Source of the DNA: Mucilaginibacter galii
GTDB taxonomy: Bacteria; Bacteroidota; Bacteroidia; Sphingobacteriales; Sphingobacteriaceae
Direction of reading: 5' to 3'
Assembly (NCBI RefSeq): GCF_014635825.1
Contig: NZ_BMDO01000011.1
Span: 62,001 to 126,000, forward strand
DNA: 64,000 bases
Below, in pieces: positions 26,271-36,260 of this stretch. The notes under the pieces are model-generated. The model saw nothing but the letters and a program-made list of their open reading frames with translations, had not been told where the DNA came from and did not search any database. A program made the position numbers and the translations under genes. The number at the start of each line of letters is the position of its first letter. Positions within the stretch are counted from its first letter, which is position 1.

Positions 26271-28184
26271 CTACCAGTAAGGGTTTTGAACTAAATTACT
26301 ATTGATGATGAGGTCGTTATCTTTAATTGGCCATAAATAGTTTCTTAAGCCAAATACTGAGGTGAACACCGTATTGGGCCTGTAATAATTCACTGCCTGG
26401 TCTTCATAAATATTCCAGCCTTGTATAGGTACGCTCAGCACATTTTGCAGTTCTTTCCAGCGGCGCAGATCCCAGCCACTTTGAGCTTCAAAACAAAGCT
26501 CTATGCGGCGTTCCTGGTGAATAATTTGGCGCATACCATCCTGGGTGGTGTATTTAGTAGGATTGTTAGAGTAAGTTCCCCACGCTTCCTGCACACTTTT
26601 TAATCCTGCACGAGCTCTAACCCTATTTACATAAGTGTTTACATCGGCGGTTGGGCCGCTTACCTCGTTCAATGCTTCGGCATACAGCAGGTACAGGCCA
26701 GCAAGCCTCATTAACGGCATATGAAAACTTTGCTCCTGAAAACCATCATCATATACAGAAAGATAGTTAGCTAATTTTTTAGGCCAGTAACCTGTAATGT
26801 TAAGCGTGTTCAGATCTTTAGGACCGGCCAATGATTTGTTTCCCCGTGCTTCCACATGGTACATATCGTTAATATCTATTTTACCGTTACCAAACCATAT
26901 ACCGCCATCAAAACCTAAATTGGCATAAAAGCGGGGTTCGCGGTTAAAGTGTTCTCTTACGGTGGCGTAATCTTTAGCAATGTAAAAGCGGCTGGCGTCA
27001 TCGCCCGTTTTAATACCATAACGGTTGGCATAATCAAACGTTTTGTCTTCATTAATTGCCACCCCTTTATCAGTGTAGAAAGTTTCCTGAAGTGCTAGCG
27101 GCACCGCAAATGTGGAGGGATTAGAGAAAATATTGATAGCCGACTTGGAAGTTAGGCGCGGCGTAGCGTAGCCCTGAAATGGAAACGTAGGGTTTAATGC
27201 CCAAATAAGCTCTGAATTGAGTTCCCATTTTTCGGTAACTGCGTTTTGCAGGGATAAAATCGTACGCAACGAATCTGGAAGCTTGGTGATATTTGCCGGC
27301 GGAATAAAAGTATAAAGTTTTAAACCGCGCGCTTCGCACTCGGTAATGGCCGCCTTACAGGCATCAGCCGCTAACTGCCATTTTTGCGCATTGTAAGGAG
27401 CAAATAATGCCTGACCATCTTTATTTTTAAGACCTACAAAATCAGCATTCCCGTTAAATAACGGACTAGCTGCCGTGGTAAGCACTTCGGCCTTTACAGA
27501 TAAGGCTATTGAACGGGTTATGCGGCCTAACTCCTGCGCCTGGTTTCCAATTACAGCAGGAAGATCTGGTGCGGCCTCGTCCAATAACGATACAATGTAG
27601 TTGAACACATCGTCCATGGGCTCGCGTTTAACTTTCAAAGTTTGAATATCGTCGGTAATATTTAAGTTGGTTTTTATAAGGGGGATTGGCCCATACATGC
27701 GCGCTAAATAAAAATGGTAGTAAGCTTTTAAAAATTTCACCTCGGCAATCCAGCGCTTCTTTTCTGTTGCAGTTAAATCTACCGGGTTATCAATATTCTC
27801 CAACATGATGTTGCACCTTCTTAGTGCACGAAAAATTGACTGTCCTTTGTTCTCTCCATCCCACCAGTTTAAGCCGGGATTACTGCTGTTTTGCGTACCA
27901 CGAAGCAAATTAAAGCCGGTTTCGTCAATGGGGTGTTTAGATAAATTGTTAGGATAAACAATCTCGCCCGAGGTTACGAACGCGGCATTACCTGTTAAAT
28001 CGGCAAATTGCTGTAAAGTAGCATAACAGGTAAACAGGTAGTTTTCGGCTTCGTTCCTGTTTCTAAAAGCATACTCAAGCGTACCCGTATTGTCGGGCGC
28101 TACATCCAGATACTTTTTACATGATGTACCCGACAGCATTACCACCGCCACACACATTATTTGAATAAATATTTTCTTTTTCAT
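26271..28184 (-). CDS. SusD/RagB-family glycan-binding lipoprotein
   Basis: About 637 residues with lipobox GTSC (Cys22). The N-terminal SusD-like region (KKYLDVAPDN, RNRNEAENYLFTCYATLQ) and C-terminal RagB domain (VNRVRARAGL, IIHQERRIELCFEAQSGWDLRRWK) are intact, and the chain ends with NPYW, a usual SusD tail. SusD proteins form a lid on the SusC barrel and pass bound oligosaccharides to it. A GTG at 28187 precedes the ATG at 28184; ATG is taken as start. It is 11 bp downstream of susC, so the pair is translated together. Confidence 0.97.
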   Translation of the reverse strand: MKKKIFIQIMCVAVVMLSGTSCKKYLDVAPDNTGTLEYAFRNRNEAENYLFTCYATLQQFADLTGNAAFVTSGEIVYPNNLSKHPIDETGFNLLRGTQNSSNPGLNWWDGENKGQSIFRALRRCNIMLENIDNPVDLTATEKKRWIAEVKFLKAYYHFYLARMYGPIPLIKTNLNITDDIQTLKVKREPMDDVFNYIVSLLDEAAPDLPAVIGNQAQELGRITRSIALSVKAEVLTTAASPLFNGNADFVGLKNKDGQALFAPYNAQKWQLAADACKAAITECEARGLKLYTFIPPANITKLPDSLRTILSLQNAVTEKWELNSELIWALNPTFPFQGYATPRLTSKSAINIFSNPSTFAVPLALQETFYTDKGVAINEDKTFDYANRYGIKTGDDASRFYIAKDYATVREHFNREPRFYANLGFDGGIWFGNGKIDINDMYHVEARGNKSLAGPKDLNTLNITGYWPKKLANYLSVYDDGFQEQSFHMPLMRLAGLYLLYAEALNEVSGPTADVNTYVNRVRARAGLKSVQEAWGTYSNNPTKYTTQDGMRQIIHQERRIELCFEAQSGWDLRRWKELQNVLSVPIQGWNIYEDQAVNYYRPNTVFTSVFGLRNYLWPIKDNDLIINSNLVQNPYW

Positions 28185-28198
28185 CACTTATCCTACTA

Positions 28199-31100
28199 TT
28201 ATAAATTAACATTAAGACCTACGTTGAATACCTTTTGAATTGGGTAAGCAAAGCCATTACCACCTATTTCGGGATCCCATAATTTGAACGGGCTCCATGT
28301 GTATAAATTAAGACCATTGAAGTAAATGCGGCACTTGGTCATCTTCATTTTTTGAGCTATGCGCTGTGGCAGGGTGTAGCCAATTTCTAAAGATTTAAGC
28401 CTCATAAAGCTGCCATCACGCATCCACCAGGTACTGTTCTGGCGGTTGTTTTCTATCTGTGCACCGTTAACACCCAACCTTGGATATTGAGCATACAGAT
28501 TTTGATTATCTTCAGACCAGTGGTCGTCGGCAAATGCTTTTAGCAATTGAGTATTACCGCTGGCGTAAGCTGCATCAGGACTTTGAATGAAAGGGCTGGT
28601 GCGGCTTGGGTCGATAAAGAACGACACCTGCGCCTGGCCTTGGAAGAAAGCAGAAAGATCGAAGTTTTTATAACCTCCAGATAAGCCGTAACCATAAACA
28701 ATGCGCGGTATAGTTGGGTAGCCAATAAAGGTTTGATCGGCACCGTCTATCTTACCATCGGCGTTGAGATCGCGGTATTTGATATCGCCACCTTGCGGGG
28801 CTACACCGTTACTTGAAAATATTTGGCTTGGTGAGTTGCGTGCTTCAACATCGTCTACAAATAAACGTTCGGCAATGTAACCGTAGTTACGGTTAATGTA
28901 CTGCCCCGATTGGTAGCGGTAAGTTTCTTTATATTGAGGTTCTTCGTAACTGTCGTATTTACTTGAGGCAAGTGTAAAGTTGCCACGGCCTTGCAGCCAA
29001 AGGTTCTTGCCAAAGGTTTGCTTATAATCGGCCTGCAGGTCAATACCATTTGAGTTGGCGGTACCAAAGTTAGCACTCACGCCCGACTCCAAACCTACCG
29101 TAGTGGGCACAGCCGTTCTGCTTTGTAAAATGTTATACCGGTGATATTTGTAAACCTCGGCCACAATGTTAAGGTTTTTGAAAAAGGTAGCCTCAATGCC
29201 TAAGTTAAGCTGGCGCGAAGTTTCCCAGGTAATATCGGTGTTGGCATAATTGTTAATTACTACACCGTTACGGGTATAGCCGTTGTTGGTACCAAACGTG
29301 GCCGGGTTACCGCCATTCAAATTAACATCAGACAGGTAATAGAAACGCTGATTGCCTATTTGATCGTTACCAACGGTACCGTAGCTGCCTCTCAGTTTCA
29401 GGCGGGTAACGATGTCGTACAGTTTGTTACCCCAGAATTTTTCTTCAGACACAATCCACGAACCGCCAATAGTGGGGAAAAAACCATACCTGTGGTTGCT
29501 CGAAAAGCGCTCGGTACCATTGTAACCAAAGTTGAACTCTAAAAAGTAGCGGCTTTTGTACGAATAAGTAGCACGACCTGCTACCGTTAAGTTACGATAA
29601 GGCAAAGAATTAAACAATGTGCCGGCATTACCGTAAAGCGTTTGCTGTTGTGTGCCTATTAATGAGCTGCTAACGTTGTGATTACCAAAACGACGGCTGT
29701 AATCTAACACACCCTGGAAAAACACGTATGTGCTCAAGCTGCTGGTACGTGGGTCGTTATTGTAGCTTAAATATTCTGTAGCGGCGCCTGGCTGAGAGTT
29801 TAGCCATGATAATGTGTAAACGTTAGAAAGCTTGTCATACTCACCAATATTGTAATAAAACGGCGAGTACCCCATAGAAGACTCAAAATAAGAGAATCTG
29901 TTAGTATGGAATAAGCCATGAATATTAAGACCTGGTGTAATAAATTTCAAATCCTGATTCATCTCTAATTGTGCCGACATGCGCGATTGAGAATAATTTT
30001 TATGCCCCCTTAACAAAGCAGCGTAAGGATTTAAATATGCAATGGCATTAGACTGGCCGCTGCTGCCCGGCGTTAAGGCGTTCCCGAAAAGGATATGCCT
30101 GGTATTTTGGTTGGCGGCATCGGGTTCGTAATAAGCCGGGAAGAGAACCGGGCTGGTGTGCATGGCTATATTATACAAATCAGTAGAGAACGATGCATCA
30201 GACGTAAGAGGACCATTGTAATCGTTAAACGTGCCGGATAGCCTTACTACCATTTCGGTTGTTTTGGTAAGGTTAATGTTAATATTTGAACGTAATTGGT
30301 AGTTACGGAACTTTACGTTATTGTCGTTATTATTATTAATGTCTTCTCGTAAAATACCATGATCGATATTGTATGAGCCCGAAACGTAATAACGGGCAAC
30401 ACCGCCACCACCGCTAACACTCATATCGGCGCGCTGGGTAGTAGTACGTTTTTTAAATAGCATTTTTAGCCAATCTACCGCAGGGTAAACATAAGGATTG
30501 CTGCCGGGTGCGTTGTTTAGCGTAGCTTGGGTATTAATGATCTTATTTTGTGTAAAAGGTAGCGGACTTAACGGGTTACGGGTAATGGTGGCCTCATTAA
30601 ATAAACGCATGTAAGTAATAGGATCGGCCAGTTCCAGATTTTTTACCGATTGTGAGGTAGATGTTTCTGCCCTAAAATTAATTTGCGCTTTACCTATCTT
30701 ACCTTCTTTGGTGGTTACCAAAATTACGCCGTTCGCACCACGCGCACCATATAATGCGGTAGCACTGGCATCTTTCAGGATAGAAAAGCTTGCTATGTCA
30801 TCTACCTGCAGCCTTGCCAGATCGCTGGTAGAGAGCTCAACGTTATCAATTAAAATAAGCGGGTCTTTCTTATAACCGAAAGTAGTTACCCCCCTTATAA
30901 AGAACGAAGCATTATCTTGCCCTGGTTGACCGCTGGGCTGGTAAGCAATAATACCAGCCACCTGCCCGGCCAAAGCGTTGGTTAAGTTACTCGCTGGTAT
31001 CTTCAGTTCGCCAGGTTGAACTGTGGTTACCGAGCCCACTACCGCTTCTTTACGTTGCTTACGCCCGTAAGCCGTAACCACCACTTCCCCGGTTTGCATG

Positions 31101-31471
31101 GCGGTTGATGTTAATGGAACAGTTAGTACTTTGGTACTGGCCGAAACCGTGATATTTTGCGTGTTATAACCAACACTGGTGATACGCAATACTGTTCCCG
31201 GTGCCACGTTTAAGCTAAAGTAACCGTTTTGGTCGGTTACAGCACCTACGTTTTTCACACCCACAGCCGTAACAGTTGCACCAGCCAGCTTAGTGCCGGT
31301 AGAATCGGTAACGGTACCGGTTATTAATATTTTTGTACCTGTTTGCGCGTAGCCTTTAGTGTAACCTAAAGCCAGCAGCAATACAAGCATATACCCCAGC
31401 CAAGGCATAAAGCGCCTAAGCGAACCTATTTTTGAAGGTTTATGGAAACGCCATTGTATTTGTTTCTTCAT
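28199..31471 (-). CDS. SusC/RagA-family TonB-linked outer membrane transporter
   Basis: 1090 residues: signal region (about 1-43, ending YAQ), a carboxypeptidase-regulatory-like domain (about 47-130, GTVTDSTGTKLAGATV), the SusC plug (about 135-260, TAYGRKQRKEAVVGSV and GARGANGVILVTTKEG), and the 22-strand barrel to the C-terminus (FNVGLNVNL). No STN domain is seen, so it is not expected to signal through an anti-sigma factor. It imports oligosaccharides through the outer membrane with TonB. It heads the first PUL; 615 bp of non-coding DNA lies upstream. Confidence 0.97.
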   Translation of the reverse strand: MKKQIQWRFHKPSKIGSLRRFMPWLGYMLVLLLALGYTKGYAQTGTKILITGTVTDSTGTKLAGATVTAVGVKNVGAVTDQNGYFSLNVAPGTVLRITSVGYNTQNITVSASTKVLTVPLTSTAMQTGEVVVTAYGRKQRKEAVVGSVTTVQPGELKIPASNLTNALAGQVAGIIAYQPSGQPGQDNASFFIRGVTTFGYKKDPLILIDNVELSTSDLARLQVDDIASFSILKDASATALYGARGANGVILVTTKEGKIGKAQINFRAETSTSQSVKNLELADPITYMRLFNEATITRNPLSPLPFTQNKIINTQATLNNAPGSNPYVYPAVDWLKMLFKKRTTTQRADMSVSGGGGVARYYVSGSYNIDHGILREDINNNNDNNVKFRNYQLRSNININLTKTTEMVVRLSGTFNDYNGPLTSDASFSTDLYNIAMHTSPVLFPAYYEPDAANQNTRHILFGNALTPGSSGQSNAIAYLNPYAALLRGHKNYSQSRMSAQLEMNQDLKFITPGLNIHGLFHTNRFSYFESSMGYSPFYYNIGEYDKLSNVYTLSWLNSQPGAATEYLSYNNDPRTSSLSTYVFFQGVLDYSRRFGNHNVSSSLIGTQQQTLYGNAGTLFNSLPYRNLTVAGRATYSYKSRYFLEFNFGYNGTERFSSNHRYGFFPTIGGSWIVSEEKFWGNKLYDIVTRLKLRGSYGTVGNDQIGNQRFYYLSDVNLNGGNPATFGTNNGYTRNGVVINNYANTDITWETSRQLNLGIEATFFKNLNIVAEVYKYHRYNILQSRTAVPTTVGLESGVSANFGTANSNGIDLQADYKQTFGKNLWLQGRGNFTLASSKYDSYEEPQYKETYRYQSGQYINRNYGYIAERLFVDDVEARNSPSQIFSSNGVAPQGGDIKYRDLNADGKIDGADQTFIGYPTIPRIVYGYGLSGGYKNFDLSAFFQGQAQVSFFIDPSRTSPFIQSPDAAYASGNTQLLKAFADDHWSEDNQNLYAQYPRLGVNGAQIENNRQNSTWWMRDGSFMRLKSLEIGYTLPQRIAQKMKMTKCRIYFNGLNLYTWSPFKLWDPEIGGNGFAYPIQKVFNVGLNVNL

Positions 31472-32086
31472 TTTAATGATTAAATTTTAGGGTAATTTTT
31501 GATAGTGATACTGAATTTACTTTCGTCGGAGTAGCTATTTTATCGCCAATCGACATCAACAGATGAGCATATGGCATAGCATAGCACCGTGGCCTTTCAG
31601 CACATCATTACAGTTTATGAAATTGATGGTAAGAAAACACTTTAGCCTGTACAAGCCGCCAATTTGAACCGCATGTTAACAGGCAAGCAATGGTGCTGGA
31701 CGTTAGACAATTACCCCGTAGTAGTCACTTTTGAGCACAAGAAGATATACTGGAAAGCGTAAAAGTTCTCTTTCATATTTTAAGTATTTTAGTTTTAATT
31801 GGTACACTAAAAGTAGAAAGGAATTAATTGCGTAAAAATGGATTAATCATCAAAGTTGATGGACAATTCTATGATTTCACAACGTATAAGTCTATAACAA
31901 TAGAACTCAGCAGAGGGCAGGAAATTTCTGTTAATAAACCTAATGTGTCGTAAGTTATACTATTAGGTAATGTGATTATAAACAACTAATGGATTAAACT
32001 ATTTGTTAATCACAATTAATCCATCAGTTAAACACCAAAAACTATAAGCTTATAAGTGATACTTAATTTTGTTTAGCCAACAGTAT
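31472..32086. other. 615-bp region between susC and the fucose block
   Basis: No recognisable gene. It should contain the susC promoter and end of the fucose block. Two very short frames could be real or remnants: 31673-31762 (29 codons) and 31828-31953 (TTG start, 41 codons, an AAAGGA sequence a few bases before it). A hairpin lies at 31984-32029. Nothing else was identified. Confidence 0.5.
31984..32029 (-). terminator. AT-rich hairpin after the SSS symporter gene
   Basis: Inverted repeat with 13 of 14 matching positions (31984-31997 with 32016-32029) and an 18-nt loop, 57 bp past the symporter stop. It is AT-rich and has a T-rich stretch after it on the minus strand, so it plausibly ends the fucose block transcript, but the long loop makes it weak. 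Confidence 0.4.
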
Positions 32087-33742
32087 CTATCTGAATAACC
32101 AAAAAAGTACCGACATAATTAAGATGAGCGCAAGCGATAAAAACTTGTAGTTACCTATACCGGCCCAACCAGGAGATCGTAAAGACTCAAATGGCGATCT
32201 CCAATACAGCACATTGCTTGCCGCAGTATGCTGTACCGGGAATATTACTGAAGTGGTTACTTGTATAAGTACACAAACGCAAAACAGGTAAAACGCCATG
32301 ATCATAAATGGTATATGACCTATTAAAGAGTTAGGTAATAATTTGCCTGTCGCAAACACAAATATGCCAATTAGCGAACCCAAGTAGAGCGTTATTTTTG
32401 CTGATTTAGCTGATGCACCTTTCCAGAACACTCCTAACAAAAATACGCAGGTAATAGGTGGCGCTATGTGCGCAATTATATCGTTCAATCCATTAAAAAT
32501 ACTCTCGTATTGATTAAGCAATGGCAGTAAGAGCAACGAGAACACCAGCGAAGCACCGGCTGCAATCTTACCAACCTTTACCAACTTGTTATCAGGGGCA
32601 TCGGGTTTCCAGCGCTGGTACATATCATAACTCACCAGCGTAGAAATGGAATTAAGGGCGCCCGATATCTGGCTCATCAATCCTGATAACAATGCAGCCA
32701 CAAGTATGCCGGCCAAGCCTTTGGGCACAAGTTGCAAGATCATTAAGGTGTAAATTCCCTTACTGTTAACAACCTCCTTACCATCGTGCAGGGTTTTCAA
32801 TGTATCAATGTTCAATTGCCCGGTTTGGTACAGCGCCCAGGCAAACAGGCCAGGCATCACAAAAATAAATACCGGCAATATTTTAATGAATCCGCAAAAC
32901 AGGGAGCCCACCCTCGCGTGGTTCTCATCTTTAGCACCCAGCACGCGTTGTACAATGGTTTGATCGGCACACCAGTACCAGATTCCTAATATAGGGTAGC
33001 CTAAAAATACCGCATACCAGGGCAAGCCGCTGGCATCGCCGTGCGGGCGCATCATGGATAATTTTTCCATTTGATGGGTTTGCTCTAACACATTAACCAT
33101 AGGCTGCCACCCGCCCATTTTATGGTACGCAGCCACGGTCATAATGAGTGCGCCGGCAAGTAAAACCACGGTTTGTATAGATTCGGTAACTACCACGGCG
33201 GTGAGGCCGCCAACAATAGTATAAATAGCGGTAATAATAGCGATGGCAATTACGCTATAATACATATTTACACCAAAAAGCGTTTGCAGCACAATACCCC
33301 CGGCCAATAAAGAAAAAGCTATATGGATAATAATAGCCGATGCAACCGACACAATGGCCAACCAATCGCGGCTGGCCCGGTCATATCTTTTCTCCAAAAA
33401 ATCGGGCAGTGTAGATACCCCCGATTTGAGGTAGAAGGGAACAAAGAACACCGCCAGCAAAATAAGCGTGAACGAGGCCATCCATTCAAAGTTGCCGTTA
33501 AGCAAGCCGGAATCAAACCCGCTTTGCGCCAGGCTAACCAAATGCACACATGATATATTAGTGGCAAACAGCGCAAGCCCTATCATAGGCCAGCGCAATG
33601 TTTTCCCGGCTAAAAAATACTCTTTGGCCGTCCCGCCATGCTGATTTTTAGCCCTGTGCTTGATTCCGGCCCATAATCCTATAATAAATATGGCAATAAT
33701 ATACAGGGCGCTTATTACGCCGTCAATGGTGTTAATGATCAT
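32087..33742 (-). CDS. Sodium:solute symporter (SSS family), probable L-fucose/sugar importer
   Basis: 551 residues with about 14 hydrophobic helices, the size and pattern of SglT-like members. Features include a first helix close to the N-terminus, the AGKTLRWPMIGLALFATNIS segment (sodium-site helix region) and WYWCADQTIVQRVLGAKD, which is typical of SSS sugar transporters. It imports a solute with sodium across the inner membrane. It lies 30 bp downstream of L-fuconate dehydratase in one apparent transcript, so L-fucose or a related sugar is the likely substrate. A FucP-type permease is absent, so this would be the only candidate fucose importer in the window. Confidence 0.9.
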   Translation of the reverse strand: MIINTIDGVISALYIIAIFIIGLWAGIKHRAKNQHGGTAKEYFLAGKTLRWPMIGLALFATNISCVHLVSLAQSGFDSGLLNGNFEWMASFTLILLAVFFVPFYLKSGVSTLPDFLEKRYDRASRDWLAIVSVASAIIIHIAFSLLAGGIVLQTLFGVNMYYSVIAIAIITAIYTIVGGLTAVVVTESIQTVVLLAGALIMTVAAYHKMGGWQPMVNVLEQTHQMEKLSMMRPHGDASGLPWYAVFLGYPILGIWYWCADQTIVQRVLGAKDENHARVGSLFCGFIKILPVFIFVMPGLFAWALYQTGQLNIDTLKTLHDGKEVVNSKGIYTLMILQLVPKGLAGILVAALLSGLMSQISGALNSISTLVSYDMYQRWKPDAPDNKLVKVGKIAAGASLVFSLLLLPLLNQYESIFNGLNDIIAHIAPPITCVFLLGVFWKGASAKSAKITLYLGSLIGIFVFATGKLLPNSLIGHIPFMIMAFYLFCVCVLIQVTTSVIFPVQHTAASNVLYWRSPFESLRSPGWAGIGNYKFLSLALILIMSVLFWLFR

Positions 33743-33772
33743 GCTGTTTGCCTGCTAATATCTGGAAAAAGC

Positions 33773-34993
33773 TTAAATAAGATCGCTGCTGCTGCCCGGT
33801 TCTTGCGGGGTTTGATAAGCGCCGTTCACTACCATGGCGGGGTTAACAAAGTACTTTTTCAAATGCGGAATATGCTCCAAAAATAAAGCTTCGTGCCCCA
33901 TCGCTATATGGTTAAACAATACTAAGTGCTGGTGAAGCTGGCCCATATCACCCACGTGTGGCAACACAGGTATTCCAAACTTTTTGCACAACAAACTAAT
34001 GGTAATAAATTCGCTTACGCCACCAACACGCACAGCATCTACCTGAATAAACGCAGCTGCCCCGGCTTGAAGATAGTTTTTAAAAATGACTTTGTTAGGC
34101 ACATGTTCGCCCAATGCCAGTTTTACCGGGGCAATGGCCCGGGCCAGCGTTTGGTGTGCCAATACATCGTCGGGATGGGTAGGCTCTTCAATCCAATAAG
34201 GATTCATGTCTTGCAGGCGTTTACAAATGTAAAGTGCCTGCGGCAAGTTCCACTGCTGGTTGGCATCCAGCATTACTTTAACATTATTGCCGGCCACCTC
34301 GCGTACTAAGTTTGCCCGGCGTATATCGCGCTCAAAGTCGGTGGATCCTACTTTAAGTTTCAATGCGGTAAAACCGGCATCTACCGCTTTGATACAATTT
34401 TCGCGCACCATTTCGTCCGAGTAGTTGAACCATCCTACAGAGGTATCATAACCTGGATATCCGGCACTCAAAATACCCATTCGTTCGGCTGCAGTTTGCT
34501 GCTGGTTCGCTAATAACTGTATGGCATCGGCCGCAGTTAGTTCATCCTCAAGGTAAGAAAGATCAAGCGTGGCCACAATTTGCTCGGGCGAAAGATCAGT
34601 CAGCAACTTCCAAAGCGGAACGCCTCGCTTTTTAGCCCAAAGATCGTAACAAGCATTTGTAACCGATGCAAGTGCTAAATGCACCACCCCTTTGTGCGGC
34701 CCAAGCCACCTGAATTGCTGATCGTTCGAAAGCTTTTGAAAAAGAGAGCCAAAACCGGCCATGGTTTCTTCAATATCTTTTCCAATTAACTGATTAGCAT
34801 AATGCTGTGCGGCTTGGCATACCAATTCGTTACCCGCACCTAGGGTAAAGGCTAATCCAGTTCCGGTATGTCCGCTATCATCAATTAATTGGGTTACGGC
34901 ATACGAATAAATGGGGTCGCGGTGTACAGCATCGCTACCGGCATTGCCGTCTAACTGATATCGCCTGTCGGCTATATTAACTTTCTTGATCAT
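33773..34993 (-). CDS. fucD: L-fuconate dehydratase (enolase superfamily)
   Basis: 406 residues. The N-terminal capping domain starts with the GSDAVHRDPIYSYA stretch (19-32), and residues 98-106 read LGPHKGVVH, both typical of L-fuconate dehydratase. In the barrel, Lys212/Lys214 (LKLKVG) form the KxK acid/base motif; metal ligands are Asp243 (DANQQW), Glu269 (WIEEPT) and Glu296 (GEH); His346 sits in LPHVGD. These match the residues known for the Xanthomonas enzyme (Lys220, Asp248, Glu274, Glu301, His351). The reaction is L-fuconate -> 2-keto-3-deoxy-L-fuconate + water in the cytosol. It lies between the symporter and the L-fucose-dehydrogenase-like SDR. D-arabinonate or L-galactonate are possible side substrates. 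Confidence 0.92.
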   Translation of the reverse strand: MIKKVNIADRRYQLDGNAGSDAVHRDPIYSYAVTQLIDDSGHTGTGLAFTLGAGNELVCQAAQHYANQLIGKDIEETMAGFGSLFQKLSNDQQFRWLGPHKGVVHLALASVTNACYDLWAKKRGVPLWKLLTDLSPEQIVATLDLSYLEDELTAADAIQLLANQQQTAAERMGILSAGYPGYDTSVGWFNYSDEMVRENCIKAVDAGFTALKLKVGSTDFERDIRRANLVREVAGNNVKVMLDANQQWNLPQALYICKRLQDMNPYWIEEPTHPDDVLAHQTLARAIAPVKLALGEHVPNKVIFKNYLQAGAAAFIQVDAVRVGGVSEFITISLLCKKFGIPVLPHVGDMGQLHQHLVLFNHIAMGHEALFLEHIPHLKKYFVNPAMVVNGAYQTPQEPGSSSDLI

Positions 34994-35041
34994 ATTTAAT
35001 GGTTAGCGTTAAGCTGTGGAGATAATTGAGCGCTGTAAAAA

Positions 35042-35842
35042 TTATACTGCTGTGGGGTTAGATTGCAACAGTTTACGGTAACCTAACTCTGCACCGCCGG
35101 TAACCGGCAATATACAGCCGGTAATAAAACGAGCCTGCTCAGAGATGAGGAAAAGGCAGGCATCGGCAATTACATCACTATCGGGGCAATAACCCAGGGC
35201 ATGGATATTATCCAGATACTCTTCAATTTCTTCTTTATTGATTTGCTGTCGGCTCCAGCTTCTTAACATAGGAGTCCAAACTCCTGCAGGGGCTATGGCA
35301 TTAACCCTCACACCATCGGCAGCATAATCGAGCGCCATTGATTTTGTAAGGGCACTTACCGCACCTTTAGTGGCGGCATAAGCCGCATGGCGCTCCTGCC
35401 CTATTTCGCCAACCAGGCTCCCAGTGTTGAGAATAACCCCGCGTGTTTTTGTAAGCTGACTTATAGCGTATTTAGTAGTGTGATATATGCCTTTTACGTT
35501 TACATTAAAAAGCTTATCCCACTCCTCATCACTGGTATCGCAAACGGTACTTGATGGGCTGGATATGCCTGCGTTATTATGAACAATGTCTATCTTGCCA
35601 AACCTTTTTATAGTTTCTGCAACAGCGTTTTCAATATCCCTCGCTACAGAAACATCGGCCAGTATGTAATGGATACAATCGTTATCAAACGACTTCTTTG
35701 CCTGTTGTATACTTTCCAAATTATTAGAAACGATACTCACTTTAGCACCTGCTTCACAATATACTTTAGCACATTCGTAGCCAATACCTTCTGTTCCGCC
35801 GGTTAACAATATTACCTTTCCGCCTAATAATTGTATATCCAT
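35042..35842 (-). CDS. SDR oxidoreductase, probable L-fucose dehydrogenase
   Basis: 266 residues from the ATG at 35842; the longer frame to 35887 adds a leader not found in SDRs. TGGTEGIG (14-21) binds NAD; NNAG at 89-92; Ser142, Tyr155 and Lys159 are catalytic. The stretches SLVGEIGQ, YAATKGAVSALTK, GVRVNAIAP, WTP and TGGAELGY strongly resemble mammalian HSD17B14, now known as an L-fucose dehydrogenase. Placed directly upstream of L-fuconate dehydratase, it probably oxidises L-fucose to L-fucono-lactone. The substrate call joins family resemblance and context. Confidence 0.85.
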   Translation of the reverse strand: MDIQLLGGKVILLTGGTEGIGYECAKVYCEAGAKVSIVSNNLESIQQAKKSFDNDCIHYILADVSVARDIENAVAETIKRFGKIDIVHNNAGISSPSSTVCDTSDEEWDKLFNVNVKGIYHTTKYAISQLTKTRGVILNTGSLVGEIGQERHAAYAATKGAVSALTKSMALDYAADGVRVNAIAPAGVWTPMLRSWSRQQINKEEIEEYLDNIHALGYCPDSDVIADACLFLISEQARFITGCILPVTGGAELGYRKLLQSNPTAV

Positions 35843-36260
35843 ATATAAGATGCGCTTCTTGTAAAGCTTAAGTACTATGGCTGTCAACGCAGGTTAAAGC
35901 CTGATTTGCCCCGGCTATAAAGCGCTATGGAGCTCGATCCAAACGTTAAATATTGCGCTTAAGCTATTTTGATTTATAATTGATAGTTCCCTGTTAAGGC
36001 GATGCCCAAGAGAACCTGTTCCCTCAAAAGTAAAGCCTGCAACTGGGTATTATAATAGCATATACTTTGATTTTGATGGACGATTCTTTGCACACAGCAT
36101 TTTGCTCGTCTAATTACTTTCCGATTCCTATAAAGGAAATTGGTGCTAATTGCATCTTATTTAGATTTTTCATAATATAGCAACCTCGCAGTGTTTTGCC
36201 AATGAGTGCTGATGATGGAAAATGCTTTAATTTACCGATACACCAACTTATAATTGCTTA
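35843..36260. other. 418-bp divergent promoter region
   Basis: Lies between the minus-strand fucose block and the plus-strand AraC gene at 36261. It is AT-rich toward the AraC side and must hold both promoters and probably the AraC binding site. I found no open frame with a start, no clear inverted repeat and no convincing Bacteroidota promoter pair. Confidence 0.5.

Noticed and set aside
31936..31967. CCTAAT ... ATTAGG pair resembling DtxR half-sites
   Set aside because: The half-sites face the wrong way relative to the operator at 4697-4732, are 17 bp apart, and no metal gene is near; probably chance in AT-rich DNA.
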